Source: SVTX01 sp045602385
GTDB lineage: Bacteria > Bacillota > Clostridia > Oscillospirales > CAG-272
Assembly (NCBI GenBank): GCA_045602385.1
Contig: JAZSBL010000025.1
Location: 7,054 to 71,053, forward strand
Direction: 5' to 3'
Length of the DNA stretch: 64,000 nt
Below the pieces are notes generated by a model, which worked only from the letters and a program-made list of their open reading frames with translations, did no database searches and was not told where the DNA came from. A program made the position numbers and the translations under genes. Below are positions 15,924-24,301 of the stretch, piece after piece. Each line of letters starts with the position of its first letter. The stretch's first letter is position 1.

Positions 15924-16883
15924 TTAAAGCTTGTTGTCAGAGCCGAGAACGTTGACGATCTTGTGTTTGACCATCTTCTTGACCTCTGCACGTGCAACCG
16001 AGAGGTAACCTCTGGGGTCGAAGATAGAGGGATCCTCGTTGAATACACGGCGGATTCCCGCTGTCATTGCAAGACGGATATCAGAGTCGATATTGATCTT
16101 ACATACTGCCATGCCCGCAGCCTTGCGGAGCTGCTCCTCGGGGATACCTACCGCATCGGGAAGCTTACCGCCAAGCGCGTTGATCTCTGCTACGTACTCC
16201 TGGGGAACGCTGGACGCGCCGTGGAGTACGATCGGGAACTCGGGAAGTCTCTTCTCGATCTCTTCAAGAATGTCAAATCGGAGCGGAGGGGGGACGAGTA
16301 TTCCCTTCTCGTTTCTCGTGCACTGCTTGGGTGTGAACTTGTATGCGCCGTGGGACGTACCGATGGAAATTGCCAACGAGTCAACGCCTGTGCGGTTAAC
16401 GAAATCCTCAACCTCCTCGGGACGGGTGTATGAGGAATGCTCTGCAACAACGTCATCCTCGACGCCTGCGAGAACTCCGAGCTCACCCTCAACTACTACG
16501 CCGTGAGCGTGTGCGTACTCAACTACCTTCTTTGTAAGTGCTATATTATCCTCGTACGCGTGGTGCGAGCCGTCGATCATGACCGATGTGAATCCTCCGT
16601 CGATGCACGCCTTGCAGATCTCAAAATCTGCACCGTGGTCGAGGTGGAGTGCGAGGTCGATTCCGCTGTCCTTTACTCCTGCCTGTGCAAGTGCGAGAAG
16701 ATACTCGTGCTTTGCGTACTTACGTGCGCCTGCAGATACCTGAAGGATAACGGGGGACTTTGTCTCCTCTGCCGCCTCTGTGATCGCCTGAATTATCTCC
16801 ATGTTGTTGATGTTGAAGGCTCCTACTGCGTAACCGCCCGCATACGCCTTCTTAAACATTTCCTTAGTTGTTACAAGTGCCAT
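15924..16883 (-). CDS. fba: Class II fructose-1,6-bisphosphate aldolase
   Basis: Protein of 319 residues, the length of short class II aldolases. Zinc ligands and substrate motifs are visible: LALHLDHGADFEICKACIDG (metal-binding His), VMIDGSHH, VEGELGVLAG, then KFTPKQCT, VLHGASSVP and KINIDSDIRLA. It cleaves fructose-1,6-bisphosphate to two triose phosphates in glycolysis or runs in reverse. The ATG at 16883 has GAAAGGAAA upstream; six upstream codons are also open. Own promoter at 16949-16977. Confidence 0.96.
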   Translation of the reverse strand: MALVTTKEMFKKAYAGGYAVGAFNINNMEIIQAITEAAEETKSPVILQVSAGARKYAKHEYLLALAQAGVKDSGIDLALHLDHGADFEICKACIDGGFTSVMIDGSHHAYEDNIALTKKVVEYAHAHGVVVEGELGVLAGVEDDVVAEHSSYTRPEEVEDFVNRTGVDSLAISIGTSHGAYKFTPKQCTRNEKGILVPPPLRFDILEEIEKRLPEFPIVLHGASSVPQEYVAEINALGGKLPDAVGIPEEQLRKAAGMAVCKINIDSDIRLAMTAGIRRVFNEDPSIFDPRGYLSVARAEVKKMVKHKIVNVLGSDNKL

Positions 16884-16948
16884 TGTTATATTTCCTTTCA
16901 AAAGACTTACAGAGCCTTGTGTTCAAGTCTCCTTTAATAACAAATACT

Positions 16949-16977
16949 ATTGTACCATATAAGAAAATTAAAATCAA
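16949..16977 (-). promoter_or_regulatory. Promoter of fba
   Basis: Minus strand TTGATT (16977-16972), 17 bases, TACAAT (16954-16949), about 65 bases before the start codon. Confidence 0.75.
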
Positions 16978-17004
16978 GGGTGTTGCGGCATTTTTGTTGA
17001 ATTT

Positions 17005-17562
17005 TTATCTGCGCTTTCTTAATTTTTTCAATATCGACTTCAAAAGCGGAGTGTTGTTCCGCAAAACAACAGCAGGCAGGATGTTTAAAAACAAATTGAC
17101 TACCGCTACCGGCAGGGCTATTGTCAATGCAAGCGGCATTTTTAAGGTGAGCATCGCCAAAAATCCTGCAGGGTATGCAAGTCGGTGGGTAAGCACGCCC
17201 TTATTACATTCAATTATAAATTTTTCGATGTATTTGGGGTCGTCGGGGGACGCAAGCGTCCCCTTGCTGAATCCACCAAGTCCGCCAAGCTCCCAGACCT
17301 TATCCTTCCAGCGCTTGACCTTGAGCTTTTTATAAAGCTTTCTCTCGCGCTCGGTAACGTTATAGGCGGGGTTATCCACCCCAAACCACGAATCGGGCAT
17401 TTTGTTTATTGCGATAGCAATAGCTCCGTCTATCGCAAACTGCAAAGCGGTGCAGAAAACTGTTGCGATAACGATATAGTACCACGCCGCCGTGCCAAAA
17501 ACAATATTGAATATTGATATTATCAGCATCGCAATGCCGATTACCGTTAGATATAGCTTCAT
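17005..17562 (-). CDS. Small membrane protein, CrtO-like (glycosyl-diaponeurosporenoate acyltransferase family)
   Basis: Protein of 185 residues: two N-terminal membrane helices, a polar middle with KLYKKLKVKRWKDKVWELGG, and one or two C-terminal helices. The 'KWKD' box in the middle between helices resembles CrtO-type acyltransferases of Bacillota, but the match is short and I hold it only as likely. Its ATG overlaps the stop of the PlsC-like gene as ATGA, so the two are coupled. Third gene of the operon GT8 - PlsC-like - this protein, a set that could make and acylate a membrane glycolipid. Confidence 0.5.
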   Translation of the reverse strand: MKLYLTVIGIAMLIISIFNIVFGTAAWYYIVIATVFCTALQFAIDGAIAIAINKMPDSWFGVDNPAYNVTERERKLYKKLKVKRWKDKVWELGGLGGFSKGTLASPDDPKYIEKFIIECNKGVLTHRLAYPAGFLAMLTLKMPLALTIALPVAVVNLFLNILPAVVLRNNTPLLKSILKKLRKRR

Positions 17563-18389
17563 GACTCTCCGTAAACGAGGGGCTTCTTGTAAAAGTCCTC
17601 ATAGACTCTTACCCACGCCTCATAGTTCTCTTTCTTCATCTTTTCTTTTGCCTCTGTCGCAGGCAACGACAAATCGGGATATATAGCGGGAAGGATATGG
17701 ACGGTATACTCCTGCACGAAAAATCCGTCGCCATCCGGCACGTCGCTATCCTCCATAGTGATAAATATCGGTACTATGGGCGCCTTGTTCCGCAGAGCCA
17801 GCGCAAATGCGCCGTCCTGCATCGGCTTGGGCTTGCGATAGTTCCACCACATGCTCTGCTCCGGGTAAATCAGTATCGTTTCCCCTCGCTCAAGCAACAC
17901 CTTGATCGCGCGCAAAAGCTTCTTCATTGTCGCCATCTGGCTTGAAAGCGGCAAGGTGTTACAGTGCCGCATGAAAAGCCCAAACGGCTTTGGCGGATTG
18001 GTGTAATTCCCCTCTCTGATGACCTTATAAAGCATTTTCCCGTCCATGTGGTCGCGCAGCGCTACCCAGACCGCGTAATTATCACAAACGCTGAAGTGAT
18101 TGCAGGTGACGAATTTGCCGCCTTTGACCGCGGTGAAATTCTCTATCCCCCTCACCTCCTTGATGATAAGCTGCCGATTTTCTATCATGTTATCGTAAAA
18201 GCGGGTTGCCGCCCTGTTTGCGATCTTGTTTTTGATTTTATTTATCAGCTTTTCATTCAAATAATCGACCTTGTCGGGCATAAGAGGATAGGTTTCGGGA
18301 TCATCCTCTACGTCAAGATGCCAAAGCTCCTTCGATTCAAGGTTCGCAATTCGCCGTAAAAGCTCCTCCTTATGCGCGTTTCTTGCCAT
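17559..18389 (-). CDS. PlsC-like phospholipid/glycerol acyltransferase
   Basis: Protein of 276 residues. The acyltransferase motifs are visible in order: CNHFSVCDNYAVW (NHx4D), GLFMRHCNTLPLSS, ILIYPEQSMWW (the EG/EQ motif) and PIVPIFITME. It should transfer an acyl chain to a lysolipid or related acceptor at the membrane. The ATG has GGAGGG upstream and overlaps the GT8 gene by 20 bases. Whether it makes phosphatidic acid or acylates a special glycolipid is open; its place between a glycosyltransferase and a CrtO-like protein favours the second. Confidence 0.85.
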   Translation of the reverse strand: MARNAHKEELLRRIANLESKELWHLDVEDDPETYPLMPDKVDYLNEKLINKIKNKIANRAATRFYDNMIENRQLIIKEVRGIENFTAVKGGKFVTCNHFSVCDNYAVWVALRDHMDGKMLYKVIREGNYTNPPKPFGLFMRHCNTLPLSSQMATMKKLLRAIKVLLERGETILIYPEQSMWWNYRKPKPMQDGAFALALRNKAPIVPIFITMEDSDVPDGDGFFVQEYTVHILPAIYPDLSLPATEAKEKMKKENYEAWVRVYEDFYKKPLVYGES

Positions 18390-19320
18390 AATTGTCGCCC
18401 TCCCCCAATCTGTTTGCGAAGGTCTCCTCGGATTCCGCTATGATCAATGCGTGCTCAAGTATTTCTCTTGCGCATCTTTCCTTTTCGGCGCGCTCGGCTT
18501 TGCCAAAGCTCGCTCTTCTTTTGCATATTTCTTCGTAAAAGGGAGAGCGTCTTGCGTAATCCCAAAAATATTCGCCGTATATAACGTCATCGTACTGCCA
18601 CGGCTTTTTATATAGCGCATAGTGGACTATATTTTGTTCCTCTTCTCTGACGTGAGGCATGGGCTCTCTGTTCCAAGCGCTTGATAAAAGATATATCTTG
18701 TCGCGGCAGAGGTAATTAAGATATGCCTGATCGGGGTCAAGGAGATCAAAGTCGTATCCCGTTATAAGATCTATGAAGCGCTCCTCTACCCTCTCTCGCC
18801 TGAACTCGGCAAGATTCATAAGAAGTATTCCAGCGTTGACGTAGGTGTCGGGGTCAAGACCGAGCGCGCGTCTTGTATAGATCCTGAACTCACGCGTGCT
18901 TCTTATAAAATTCTCCGGCGCGGCGCCCAAAATATTGTTGCCAATGTCGGTGTTATACAGTTCGGCTATATCGCCCAAAACCACTATGTCGCAATCAAGA
19001 TAAAGCACCTTGTCGTATTTGGGGAATAGCGAGGCAATAAAAAGTCTGTAATACGTGACGATAGAAAAATGGTACACGTTCTTAAGCCTTGACTGTATTT
19101 TGCCGACGTCCTCGGATATATCAACAAAGTCTATCTTAAATCCTTCCTTTTCGTTTTGCATGATCTTATCGACGTTTTCATCCCTAAGTCCGGTGTTCAG
19201 CACGGTGATACGGTATTTGTATTCCTTTGATGCGTTTTCAATAAGAGAGGATATGGCTATATCAAGATACGGTATATAATTGTCATCGGTTGAAAAGAAA
19301 ATCGGTATTTCCTTGCGCAT
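18370..19320 (-). CDS. Family 8 glycosyltransferase
   Basis: Protein of 316 residues of the Glyco_transf_8 type: IFFSTDDNYIPYLDIAISSL at the start, metal-binding YLDCDIVVLGDI (DxD), YVNAGILLMNL and LDPDQAYLNYLCRDKIYLL. It adds a hexose from a UDP-sugar to a lipid or glycan acceptor at the inner face of the membrane. The C-terminus beyond about residue 260 is helical and charged. RBS AAAGGAG precedes the ATG. First gene of a three-gene operon with promoter 19357-19385. Confidence 0.9.
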   Translation of the reverse strand: MRKEIPIFFSTDDNYIPYLDIAISSLIENASKEYKYRITVLNTGLRDENVDKIMQNEKEGFKIDFVDISEDVGKIQSRLKNVYHFSIVTYYRLFIASLFPKYDKVLYLDCDIVVLGDIAELYNTDIGNNILGAAPENFIRSTREFRIYTRRALGLDPDTYVNAGILLMNLAEFRRERVEERFIDLITGYDFDLLDPDQAYLNYLCRDKIYLLSSAWNREPMPHVREEEQNIVHYALYKKPWQYDDVIYGEYFWDYARRSPFYEEICKRRASFGKAERAEKERCAREILEHALIIAESEETFANRLGEGDNYGKKRA

Positions 19321-19356
19321 TATATTTACTCCTTTGATTGGTTTTGATATACCACG

Positions 19357-19385
19357 ATTATATACGCGCCACAGCTATGAGTCAA
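19357..19385 (-). promoter_or_regulatory. Sigma-A promoter of the GT8 operon
   Basis: Minus strand TTGACT (19385-19380), 17 bases, TATAAT (19362-19357), about 37 bases before the start codon. Confidence 0.85.
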
Positions 19386-19425
19386 CCTACTCTCGCGCCA
19401 ACTGTCTCTACTTGGAAAATTCTTG

Positions 19426-19466
19426 CCGTAGAGTTCGGCGATCGCAACTCTACGAATCGTAGAGTT
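19426..19466. repeat. Three copies of a 9-base word CGTAGAGTT around a palindrome
   Basis: CGTAGAGTT occurs at about 19428 and 19458, and its complement AACTCTACG at about 19446; the last two form the dyad AACTCTACGAATCGTAGAGTT. They lie 40-80 bases upstream of the -35 box of the GT8 promoter and could be a binding site or a short structured transcript. Confidence 0.45.
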
Positions 19467-19470
19467 GAAC

Positions 19471-19506
19471 AAAAAAGCCTTGTTTTCCAAGGAAAACAAG
19501 GCTTTA
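19471..19506 (-). terminator. Terminator of the Xre/membrane gene
   Basis: AAAGCCTTGTTTTCC / GGAAAACAAGGCTTT stem, then TTTTTT on the minus strand, just after the stop codon at 19512. Confidence 0.93.
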
Positions 19507-19511
19507 AATGT

Positions 19512-20114
19512 TTATTTTGACTTTGGTTTTGTTATAAATGAGCTTATCACGATGGCGATCTGTCCCGCAACGCCCGCAAGGTAAATCAACGCCACGTTTG
19601 TTCCAAAATAAAGGAACGTAACGTGTATGACCACAAACACCGACCACATAAGCAAGGAAATTATGTAATAATTATGCCTTGTGTTGAACCACAGGGAATT
19701 CAAAACAAGCTTGACGATGAAAACAACAGGCAACGCATATACAAAATATAAGAATTGAAACGTCATCTGTCCCGTTATCAGCGTGGTAAAGATAAAGGCC
19801 AGCAGAGCAACTATCCAGGCTCCGCACTCCGCCACGTAAGCGACCGCCCTTCGATTAAATCCGGGAGCGCCTTCTTCACAGGGCAGCTTCTCGGCCTTAT
19901 CGTGATCCTCCGTTACCATATAATCAAGCGTAACACCGAAAAGCTCCGCTATCTCGATAAGCACCGATATATCCGGGGTTGATTCCGCCCTTTCCCACTT
20001 TGATATCGTTTTATCCGAATAATTCAGCTTCTCCGCAAGCTCAAGCTGCGTCATGTTATTCATCACGCGAAGCTCACATATGTTCTTCGCGACTGTATTC
20101 TTTATATCTTTCAT
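19512..20114 (-). CDS. Xre-type HTH protein with four-helix membrane domain
   Basis: Protein of 200 residues. Residues 1-70 are an HTH_3 domain (MTQLELAEKLNYSDKTISKW, ESTPDISVLIEIAELFGVTL). After a linker with GFNRRAV come four hydrophobic segments (about 90-195), so the DNA-binding part is tied to the membrane. Such Xre-plus-membrane proteins are common in Clostridia; their signal is unknown. The ATG at 20114 has TGGAGAT upstream; the 31 codons open above it run through the promoter and are not used. Monocistronic, with its own promoter and terminator. Confidence 0.9.
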   Translation of the reverse strand: MKDIKNTVAKNICELRVMNNMTQLELAEKLNYSDKTISKWERAESTPDISVLIEIAELFGVTLDYMVTEDHDKAEKLPCEEGAPGFNRRAVAYVAECGAWIVALLAFIFTTLITGQMTFQFLYFVYALPVVFIVKLVLNSLWFNTRHNYYIISLLMWSVFVVIHVTFLYFGTNVALIYLAGVAGQIAIVISSFITKPKSK

Positions 20115-20162
20115 TAAATGATCTCCACAATTTACGTTAATCGCCGCATGCGGCAACGCTTT

Positions 20163-20191
20163 ATTATACCATAAATTATAATGTTTGTCAA
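20163..20191 (-). promoter_or_regulatory. Consensus promoter of the Xre/membrane gene
   Basis: Minus strand TTGACA (20191-20186), 17 bases, TATAAT (20168-20163). Confidence 0.92.
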
Positions 20192-20213
20192 CACGGGGGG
20201 GATCCACGGGTGC

Positions 20214-20245
20214 AAATCAAAGCGCCCTTCCCTTCGGTCGGGCGC
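20214..20245 (-). terminator. Probable terminator after mazF
   Basis: GCGCCC (20222-20227) pairs with GGGCGC (20240-20245); the minus strand continues TTTGATTT. The T run is weak. Confidence 0.5.
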
Positions 20246-20251
20246 CTGTAT

Positions 20252-20707
20252 TCAGCCTAAAAGTCCGTTGTCGTGCTTTGCAACCGCGTGCTCGCTTGCC
20301 GCTACCGTTCCACCGCTACGGGTGACCGCCGCCGCGCCCTCGTAACCCTCAGGCACCACGCCCAATCCAAAGCTTACGGCTATCGCGGAATTGATCCTTG
20401 CCATAACGCTCCCCTCAAGATGTCCCATCTTTTCCTTTAATCTGCGCTTATCAAGTGTTCTGATCTGCTCTAAGAGAACGACAGAATCCTTGGACAATCC
20501 GACTCCGTCCGCATGTATATCTATGTGCGTGGGAAGCCGCGCCTTGCCCATTCTTGATGTTATTGCCGCCGCGATCACCGTGGGGCTATACTTATTCCCT
20601 ACGTCATTCTGTATTATAAGCACCGGGCGAAGGCCGCCCTGCTCGCTCCCAACAACCGGACTCAAGTCTGCGTAAAATATATCTCCTCGTTTTATTGTCG
20701 GTATCAT
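20252..20707 (-). CDS. mazF: MazF/PemK-type endoribonuclease toxin without adjacent antitoxin
   Basis: Protein of 151 residues. The family signature is clear: IKRGDIFYADLSPVVGSEQG, RPVLIIQNDVGNKYSPTVIA, and LPTHIDI...KDSVVLLEQIRTLDKRRL. MazF cuts single-stranded mRNA at short sequence motifs. Most Bacillota homologues are about 116 residues; this one has an extra C-terminal tail of about 30 residues (Gly/Ala/Ser rich, ending KHDNGLLG). The ATG at 20707 has AAGGAAG upstream; 25 further codons are open without a site. I searched the leader (20708-20836) and found no MazE-like ORF, so the antitoxin is elsewhere or absent. Confidence 0.92.
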   Translation of the reverse strand: MIPTIKRGDIFYADLSPVVGSEQGGLRPVLIIQNDVGNKYSPTVIAAAITSRMGKARLPTHIDIHADGVGLSKDSVVLLEQIRTLDKRRLKEKMGHLEGSVMARINSAIAVSFGLGVVPEGYEGAAAVTRSGGTVAASEHAVAKHDNGLLG

Positions 20708-20842
20708 TGCCGCTTCCTTTCCGCGCCGCGCACCAAAATTCTCTGCTCTTATTCTTGACACGGCGAGCCCCGCTTTAAACATTTCGGGAGAATTATCTTT
20801 GCTTTTTTATAAGAGAATCGCTCTGCGATTTCTCTCATTATT

Positions 20843-20872
20843 ATTCTATGCTTATTCGACAGGCTTTGACAA
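20843..20872 (-). promoter_or_regulatory. Probable promoter of mazF
   Basis: Minus strand TTGTCA (20872-20867), 18 bases, TAGAAT (20848-20843). The leader is about 130 bases and begins with an imperfect hairpin (about 20812-20838). Confidence 0.55.
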
Positions 20873-20978
20873 GCCGACTATTTGCACATTATTTTGTACA
20901 AAAAGTGTTTCATTACATGAAAAAAAGTGTGATATATAACAAAATTTCCACTTTGTCACTTTAATTTGCTAAAATCTA

Positions 20979-21007
20979 TTGACGATTTTCATTCGCAGGA
21001 CTATAAT
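20979..21007 (+). promoter_or_regulatory. Promoter of the serC-serA operon
   Basis: TTGACG (20979-20984), 17 bases, TATAAT (21002-21007). The leader is about 63 bases, too short for a large riboswitch. Between this and the mazF promoter the gap holds only AT-rich sequence. Confidence 0.88.
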
Positions 21008-21077
21008 AAACGTATATTCGGTTTATGCCACAAGAAAAAAACACACTATCCAACCAAGATAGAGAACGGAGAAAACG

Positions 21078-22175
21078 ATGAACAGAGTTTATAACTTTTC
21101 CGCAGGTCCCTCCATGCTTCCCGTCCCCGTGCTTGAGCGCGCCGCGGCAGAAATGCTTTGCTACGGCAATTCCGGCATGTCGGTTATGGAGATGAGCCAT
21201 CGCTCCCCCGACTACGATGCAATTATTAAAAAAGCAGATGCCGATCTCCGCGAGATCATGAATATTCCCGACAATTATAAGGTTCTCTTCCTCCAGGGTG
21301 GCGCCTCTACACAGTTCGCATCAGTTGCCCTCAACCTTATCAATCGCGCTCCCTCAAAAAAGGCTCTTTACGCGGTTTCCGGTCAGTTCTCCGGAAAGGC
21401 ATACAAGGAAGCTGTAAAAATGGGGCTTAATGCCAAGTGCATTGCAACCACAAAAGACACAAACTTCGATCAGGTGCCCGTAATTACCAAGGATATGGTA
21501 GATCAGGATGCGTCCTATCTCCACATCTGCTTCAACAACACGATCTACGGCACAAAGTATAGCTACATACCCGATTGCGGAGACGTTCCGCTTGTCGCAG
21601 ACCTTTCCTCCTGCATTATTTCCGAGCCCATAGATGTAACCAAGTTCGGCGTTATCTATGCAGGCGCGCAGAAGAATATGGCTCCCGCGGGTCTTACCCT
21701 CGTTATAGTGCGCGAGGACTTGCTCGGTCTTGCCGATGAGACCATTCCCACTATGCTTGACTGGAAGACTCTCGCAGACAACGATTCAATGTACAACACT
21801 CCTCCCTGCTACGCTATCTACATGGCAGGACTTGTATACGAGTGGATCAAGGATCTCGGCGGTCTTGAGAAGATGAAGGAAATGAACGAGAAGAAGGCGG
21901 CTGTTCTTTACAACTACCTTGATTCTCAGTCTTACTATATCGCTCCCGTCAAGGAGGAATCCCGTTCTATGATGAACGTGACCTTCGTTACGGGTAACGC
22001 CGACCTTGACAAGAAGTTTGCAAGCGAGGCCGCAAAGGCAGGACTCAAGAACCTCAAGGGGCACAGAAGTGTTGGCGGTATGCGCGCGTCCATCTATAAC
22101 GCTATGCCTTACGACGGCGTAGTTGCCCTTGTCGAATTTATGAAGAAATTCGCCCAGGAAAATCCCAAGGATTAA
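21078..22175 (+). CDS. serC: Phosphoserine aminotransferase
   Basis: Protein of 365 residues, usual length for SerC. Opening YNFSAGPSMLPVPVLERAA, substrate and PLP motifs MEMSHRSPDY, LFLQGGASTQF, ICFNNTIYGT, LVADLSSCI, and the PLP lysine in YAGAQKNMAPAG; the end HRSVGGMRASIYNAM is diagnostic. It converts 3-phosphohydroxypyruvate and glutamate to phosphoserine. GGAG stands 6 bases before the ATG. serA follows after 10 bases, so the first two steps of serine synthesis are in one operon. Confidence 0.97.
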   Translation: MNRVYNFSAGPSMLPVPVLERAAAEMLCYGNSGMSVMEMSHRSPDYDAIIKKADADLREIMNIPDNYKVLFLQGGASTQFASVALNLINRAPSKKALYAVSGQFSGKAYKEAVKMGLNAKCIATTKDTNFDQVPVITKDMVDQDASYLHICFNNTIYGTKYSYIPDCGDVPLVADLSSCIISEPIDVTKFGVIYAGAQKNMAPAGLTLVIVREDLLGLADETIPTMLDWKTLADNDSMYNTPPCYAIYMAGLVYEWIKDLGGLEKMKEMNEKKAAVLYNYLDSQSYYIAPVKEESRSMMNVTFVTGNADLDKKFASEAAKAGLKNLKGHRSVGGMRASIYNAMPYDGVVALVEFMKKFAQENPKD

Positions 22176-22185
22176 GGTGAAGAAA

Positions 22186-23343
22186 ATGATTAAGAACATT
22201 AAGCTTTTAAATAAGATCGCCAAGGTTGGCACGGATAAGCTCGACACCAAGTATTTCAACGTGGGAGAGGATGTCGATGCCCCCTACGGAATAATGGTTC
22301 GTTCCGCAAACATGCTTGAAATGGATTTTAACCCCGAGCTTCGCGCAATCGCGCGCGCAGGCGCCGGCGTTAACAACATTCCGATCGACCGCTGCACAGA
22401 GGCCGGAATCGTTGTATTCAACACTCCCGGAGCAAATGCGAATGCGGTAAAGGAGCTTGTTATCTGCGGACTTATGCTTGCTTCCCGTGACGTTATCGGC
22501 GGCGCAAAATGGGCATCCACCCTCACAGAAGACGTTGCAAAGCAGGTCGAAAAGGGTAAATCAAAATTTGCCGGCGTAGAAGTGCGCGGCAAGACTCTCG
22601 GAGTCATCGGACTTGGCGCTATCGGCGGTATGGTAGCAAATACGGCTATCCACCTTTCCATGAACGTTGTTGGTTGCGACCCCTACCTCTCGGTTGAGGG
22701 CGCATGGAATCTTAACCATCACGTAACCAAGGCAACTCAGTATGACGATGTCTATGCCGCTGCCGACTATGTTACGCTTCACGTTCCTTCCACCCCCACC
22801 ACAAAGGGCATGATCAACAAGGAAACCATTGCGAAAATGAAGGACGGCGTGAGAATATTGAACTTCTCCCGCGCGGACCTTGTTGTTGCCGAAGACCTTA
22901 AGGAGGCTCTTGCTTCGGGCAAGGTCGCGGCATACGTTACCGACTTCCCGACCGAGGAGGTTCTTAACCTTCCCGGAGTGGTCGCCATCCCCCACCTCGG
23001 CGCATCCACCGAGGAAAGCGAGGACAACTGCGCAGTTATGGCCGCTCTTCAGCTTTCCGATTACATGATCAACGGAAACATCACTAACAGTGTAAACTTC
23101 CCCGCGATCTCTATGCCCAGGAGCACTGACTACCGTCTCTGCATCCTCCACAAAAATCTCCCCAGCATGCTTGCGAAGTTCACGACTCTTTGCTCCGAAC
23201 AGGGTATCAACATCGAGAACATGACAAGCAAGGCGCGCGGTGACGTCGCGTTCACCATGCTCGACGTAAACGACATGCCTGCCGCATCTTCTCTTAACGC
23301 GCTCAAGGCACTTGATTCGGTAATGCGCGTCAGAATAATCTAA
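22186..23343 (+). CDS. serA: D-3-phosphoglycerate dehydrogenase with C-terminal ACT domain
   Basis: Protein of 385 residues. NAD-binding GVIGLGAIGGMVANTA, substrate motif RAGAGVNNIPID, catalytic region ILNFSRADLVV and PHLGASTEESEDNC with the active His. The last 75 residues (YRLCILHKNLPSMLAKFTTL) are a single ACT domain, probably for feedback control by serine. In the ILNFSRAD segment the usual 'NxxRG' carries RA. I prefer the ATG at 22186 over the GTG at 22177, because AAGGTG then sits at a normal distance. A strong terminator follows. Confidence 0.96.
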   Translation: MIKNIKLLNKIAKVGTDKLDTKYFNVGEDVDAPYGIMVRSANMLEMDFNPELRAIARAGAGVNNIPIDRCTEAGIVVFNTPGANANAVKELVICGLMLASRDVIGGAKWASTLTEDVAKQVEKGKSKFAGVEVRGKTLGVIGLGAIGGMVANTAIHLSMNVVGCDPYLSVEGAWNLNHHVTKATQYDDVYAAADYVTLHVPSTPTTKGMINKETIAKMKDGVRILNFSRADLVVAEDLKEALASGKVAAYVTDFPTEEVLNLPGVVAIPHLGASTEESEDNCAVMAALQLSDYMINGNITNSVNFPAISMPRSTDYRLCILHKNLPSMLAKFTTLCSEQGINIENMTSKARGDVAFTMLDVNDMPAASSLNALKALDSVMRVRII

Positions 23344-23374
23344 AAAAAAGACCGGGAGGTCAATTCCTCTCGTC

Positions 23375-23411
23375 TGCCCCACCGTGGCAATAGTCGCGGT
23401 GGGGTCTTTTT
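23375..23411 (+). terminator. Terminator of serC-serA
   Basis: CCCCACCG (23377-23384) pairs with CGGTGGGG (23397-23404), followed by TCTTTTTG. Confidence 0.85.
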
Positions 23412-23483
23412 GTCTCTTCCCACTTGGTAGTTTTAATTAAATGTTAAATATTAGTACTTACGGTTAATTTGAAATAAAACGGC

Positions 23484-23512
23484 TTGACTTTGGCAAATAT
23501 TAGTATTATAAT
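23484..23512 (+). promoter_or_regulatory. Promoter of pgsA
   Basis: TTGACT (23484-23489), 17 bases, TATAAT (23507-23512). The word AAATATTAGTA occurs twice, at about 23445 and in the spacer at about 23495. Confidence 0.88.
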
Positions 23513-23566
23513 AAGGTAAAGATACATTTTACGACAAAATGCATCCTTCATATGACGGAGGAAATA

Positions 23567-24166
23567 ATGGCAAAAAGAGAATATTACAAGGTCCGCTCCA
23601 AGCTCACACGCGACCAGGTTCTTACAATACCGAACATTCTGACCTTCTTCCGGTTGGCTTTGATACCGGTTATCGTCTGGCTTTACGCATTCGCAGGTTG
23701 GCGTGAGTGGGCAGTGCTGGTAATTCTTGTTTCAGGATTTACCGACATATTGGACGGTTTTATAGCGAGAAAATTTAATATGATGAGCGATCTCGGCAAG
23801 GCTATAGACCCTCTTGCGGACAAGCTTACACAGCTTGCGGTTCTCGCCTGCCTCATAACAGACTTTCCCCTCATTGCCCTGCCCGTTGGCATAATGGTAG
23901 TAAAAGAGCTTAGCTCCTTTATTCTCCGCTTCATTCTGTTCAAGAGGACCGAACAGGTGAGAGGCGCGCACTGGCACGGCAAGCTAAACACCTTGCTCCT
24001 GGTGGCGATGATTGTTTTACACATACTCTGGCTTGACATTCCTGAATTGGTGTCTAACGTAGCCATTCTGACCTGCGCCGCTTCAATGATTTTCTCCTGT
24101 ACGCTTTACACGATCGAAGTCGTGGGAGATCTTATCAAGTCAAAGAACGCATCTGACAGTCAATAA
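23567..24166 (+). CDS. pgsA: CDP-diacylglycerol-glycerol-3-phosphate 3-phosphatidyltransferase
   Basis: Protein of 199 residues. The CDP-alcohol phosphotransferase signature is complete: DILDGFIARKFNMMSDLG followed by KAIDPLADK, giving all the required Asp residues. Opening LTIPNILTFFRLALIPVIV is typical of PgsA. About five membrane helices. It makes phosphatidylglycerol phosphate, the precursor of phosphatidylglycerol and cardiolipin. The ATG at 23567 has GGAGG 6 bases upstream; an upstream ATG lies before the site. The N-terminus carries about 15 extra charged residues. Flanked by its own promoter and terminator. Confidence 0.95.
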   Translation: MAKREYYKVRSKLTRDQVLTIPNILTFFRLALIPVIVWLYAFAGWREWAVLVILVSGFTDILDGFIARKFNMMSDLGKAIDPLADKLTQLAVLACLITDFPLIALPVGIMVVKELSSFILRFILFKRTEQVRGAHWHGKLNTLLLVAMIVLHILWLDIPELVSNVAILTCAASMIFSCTLYTIEVVGDLIKSKNASDSQ

Positions 24167-24212
24167 AAAAGAGAGAGAAACAGGACAATGTCCGTTTGTT
24201 TCTCTCTTTTTA
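24166..24212 (+). terminator. Terminator of pgsA
   Basis: AAAGAGAGAGAAACA pairs with GTTTCTCTCTTT around a loop that itself can pair (GGACAATGTCC), then a T run. Confidence 0.9.
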
Positions 24213-24242
24213 TTATATATAATGCCATATTGCGCTTTTGTG

Positions 24243-24271
24243 TTGACTTTGCCCCCGCCTTTTGCTATAAT
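24243..24271 (+). promoter_or_regulatory. Promoter of the O-antigen-ligase-like gene
   Basis: TTGACT (24243-24248), 17 bases, TATAAT (24266-24271), about 30 bases before the GTG start. Confidence 0.88.
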
Positions 24272-24301
24272 TGACGTATAAAGACGGAAAGGAGTGAGAA
24301 C

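Noticed and set aside
20812..20838. Hairpin near the mazF leader as a terminator
   Set aside because: It has mismatches and no T run on the minus strand; kept only as a leader structure.
21015..21077. Serine- or glycine-type riboswitch before serC
   Set aside because: The leader from the mapped promoter is only about 63 bases and shows no conserved aptamer.
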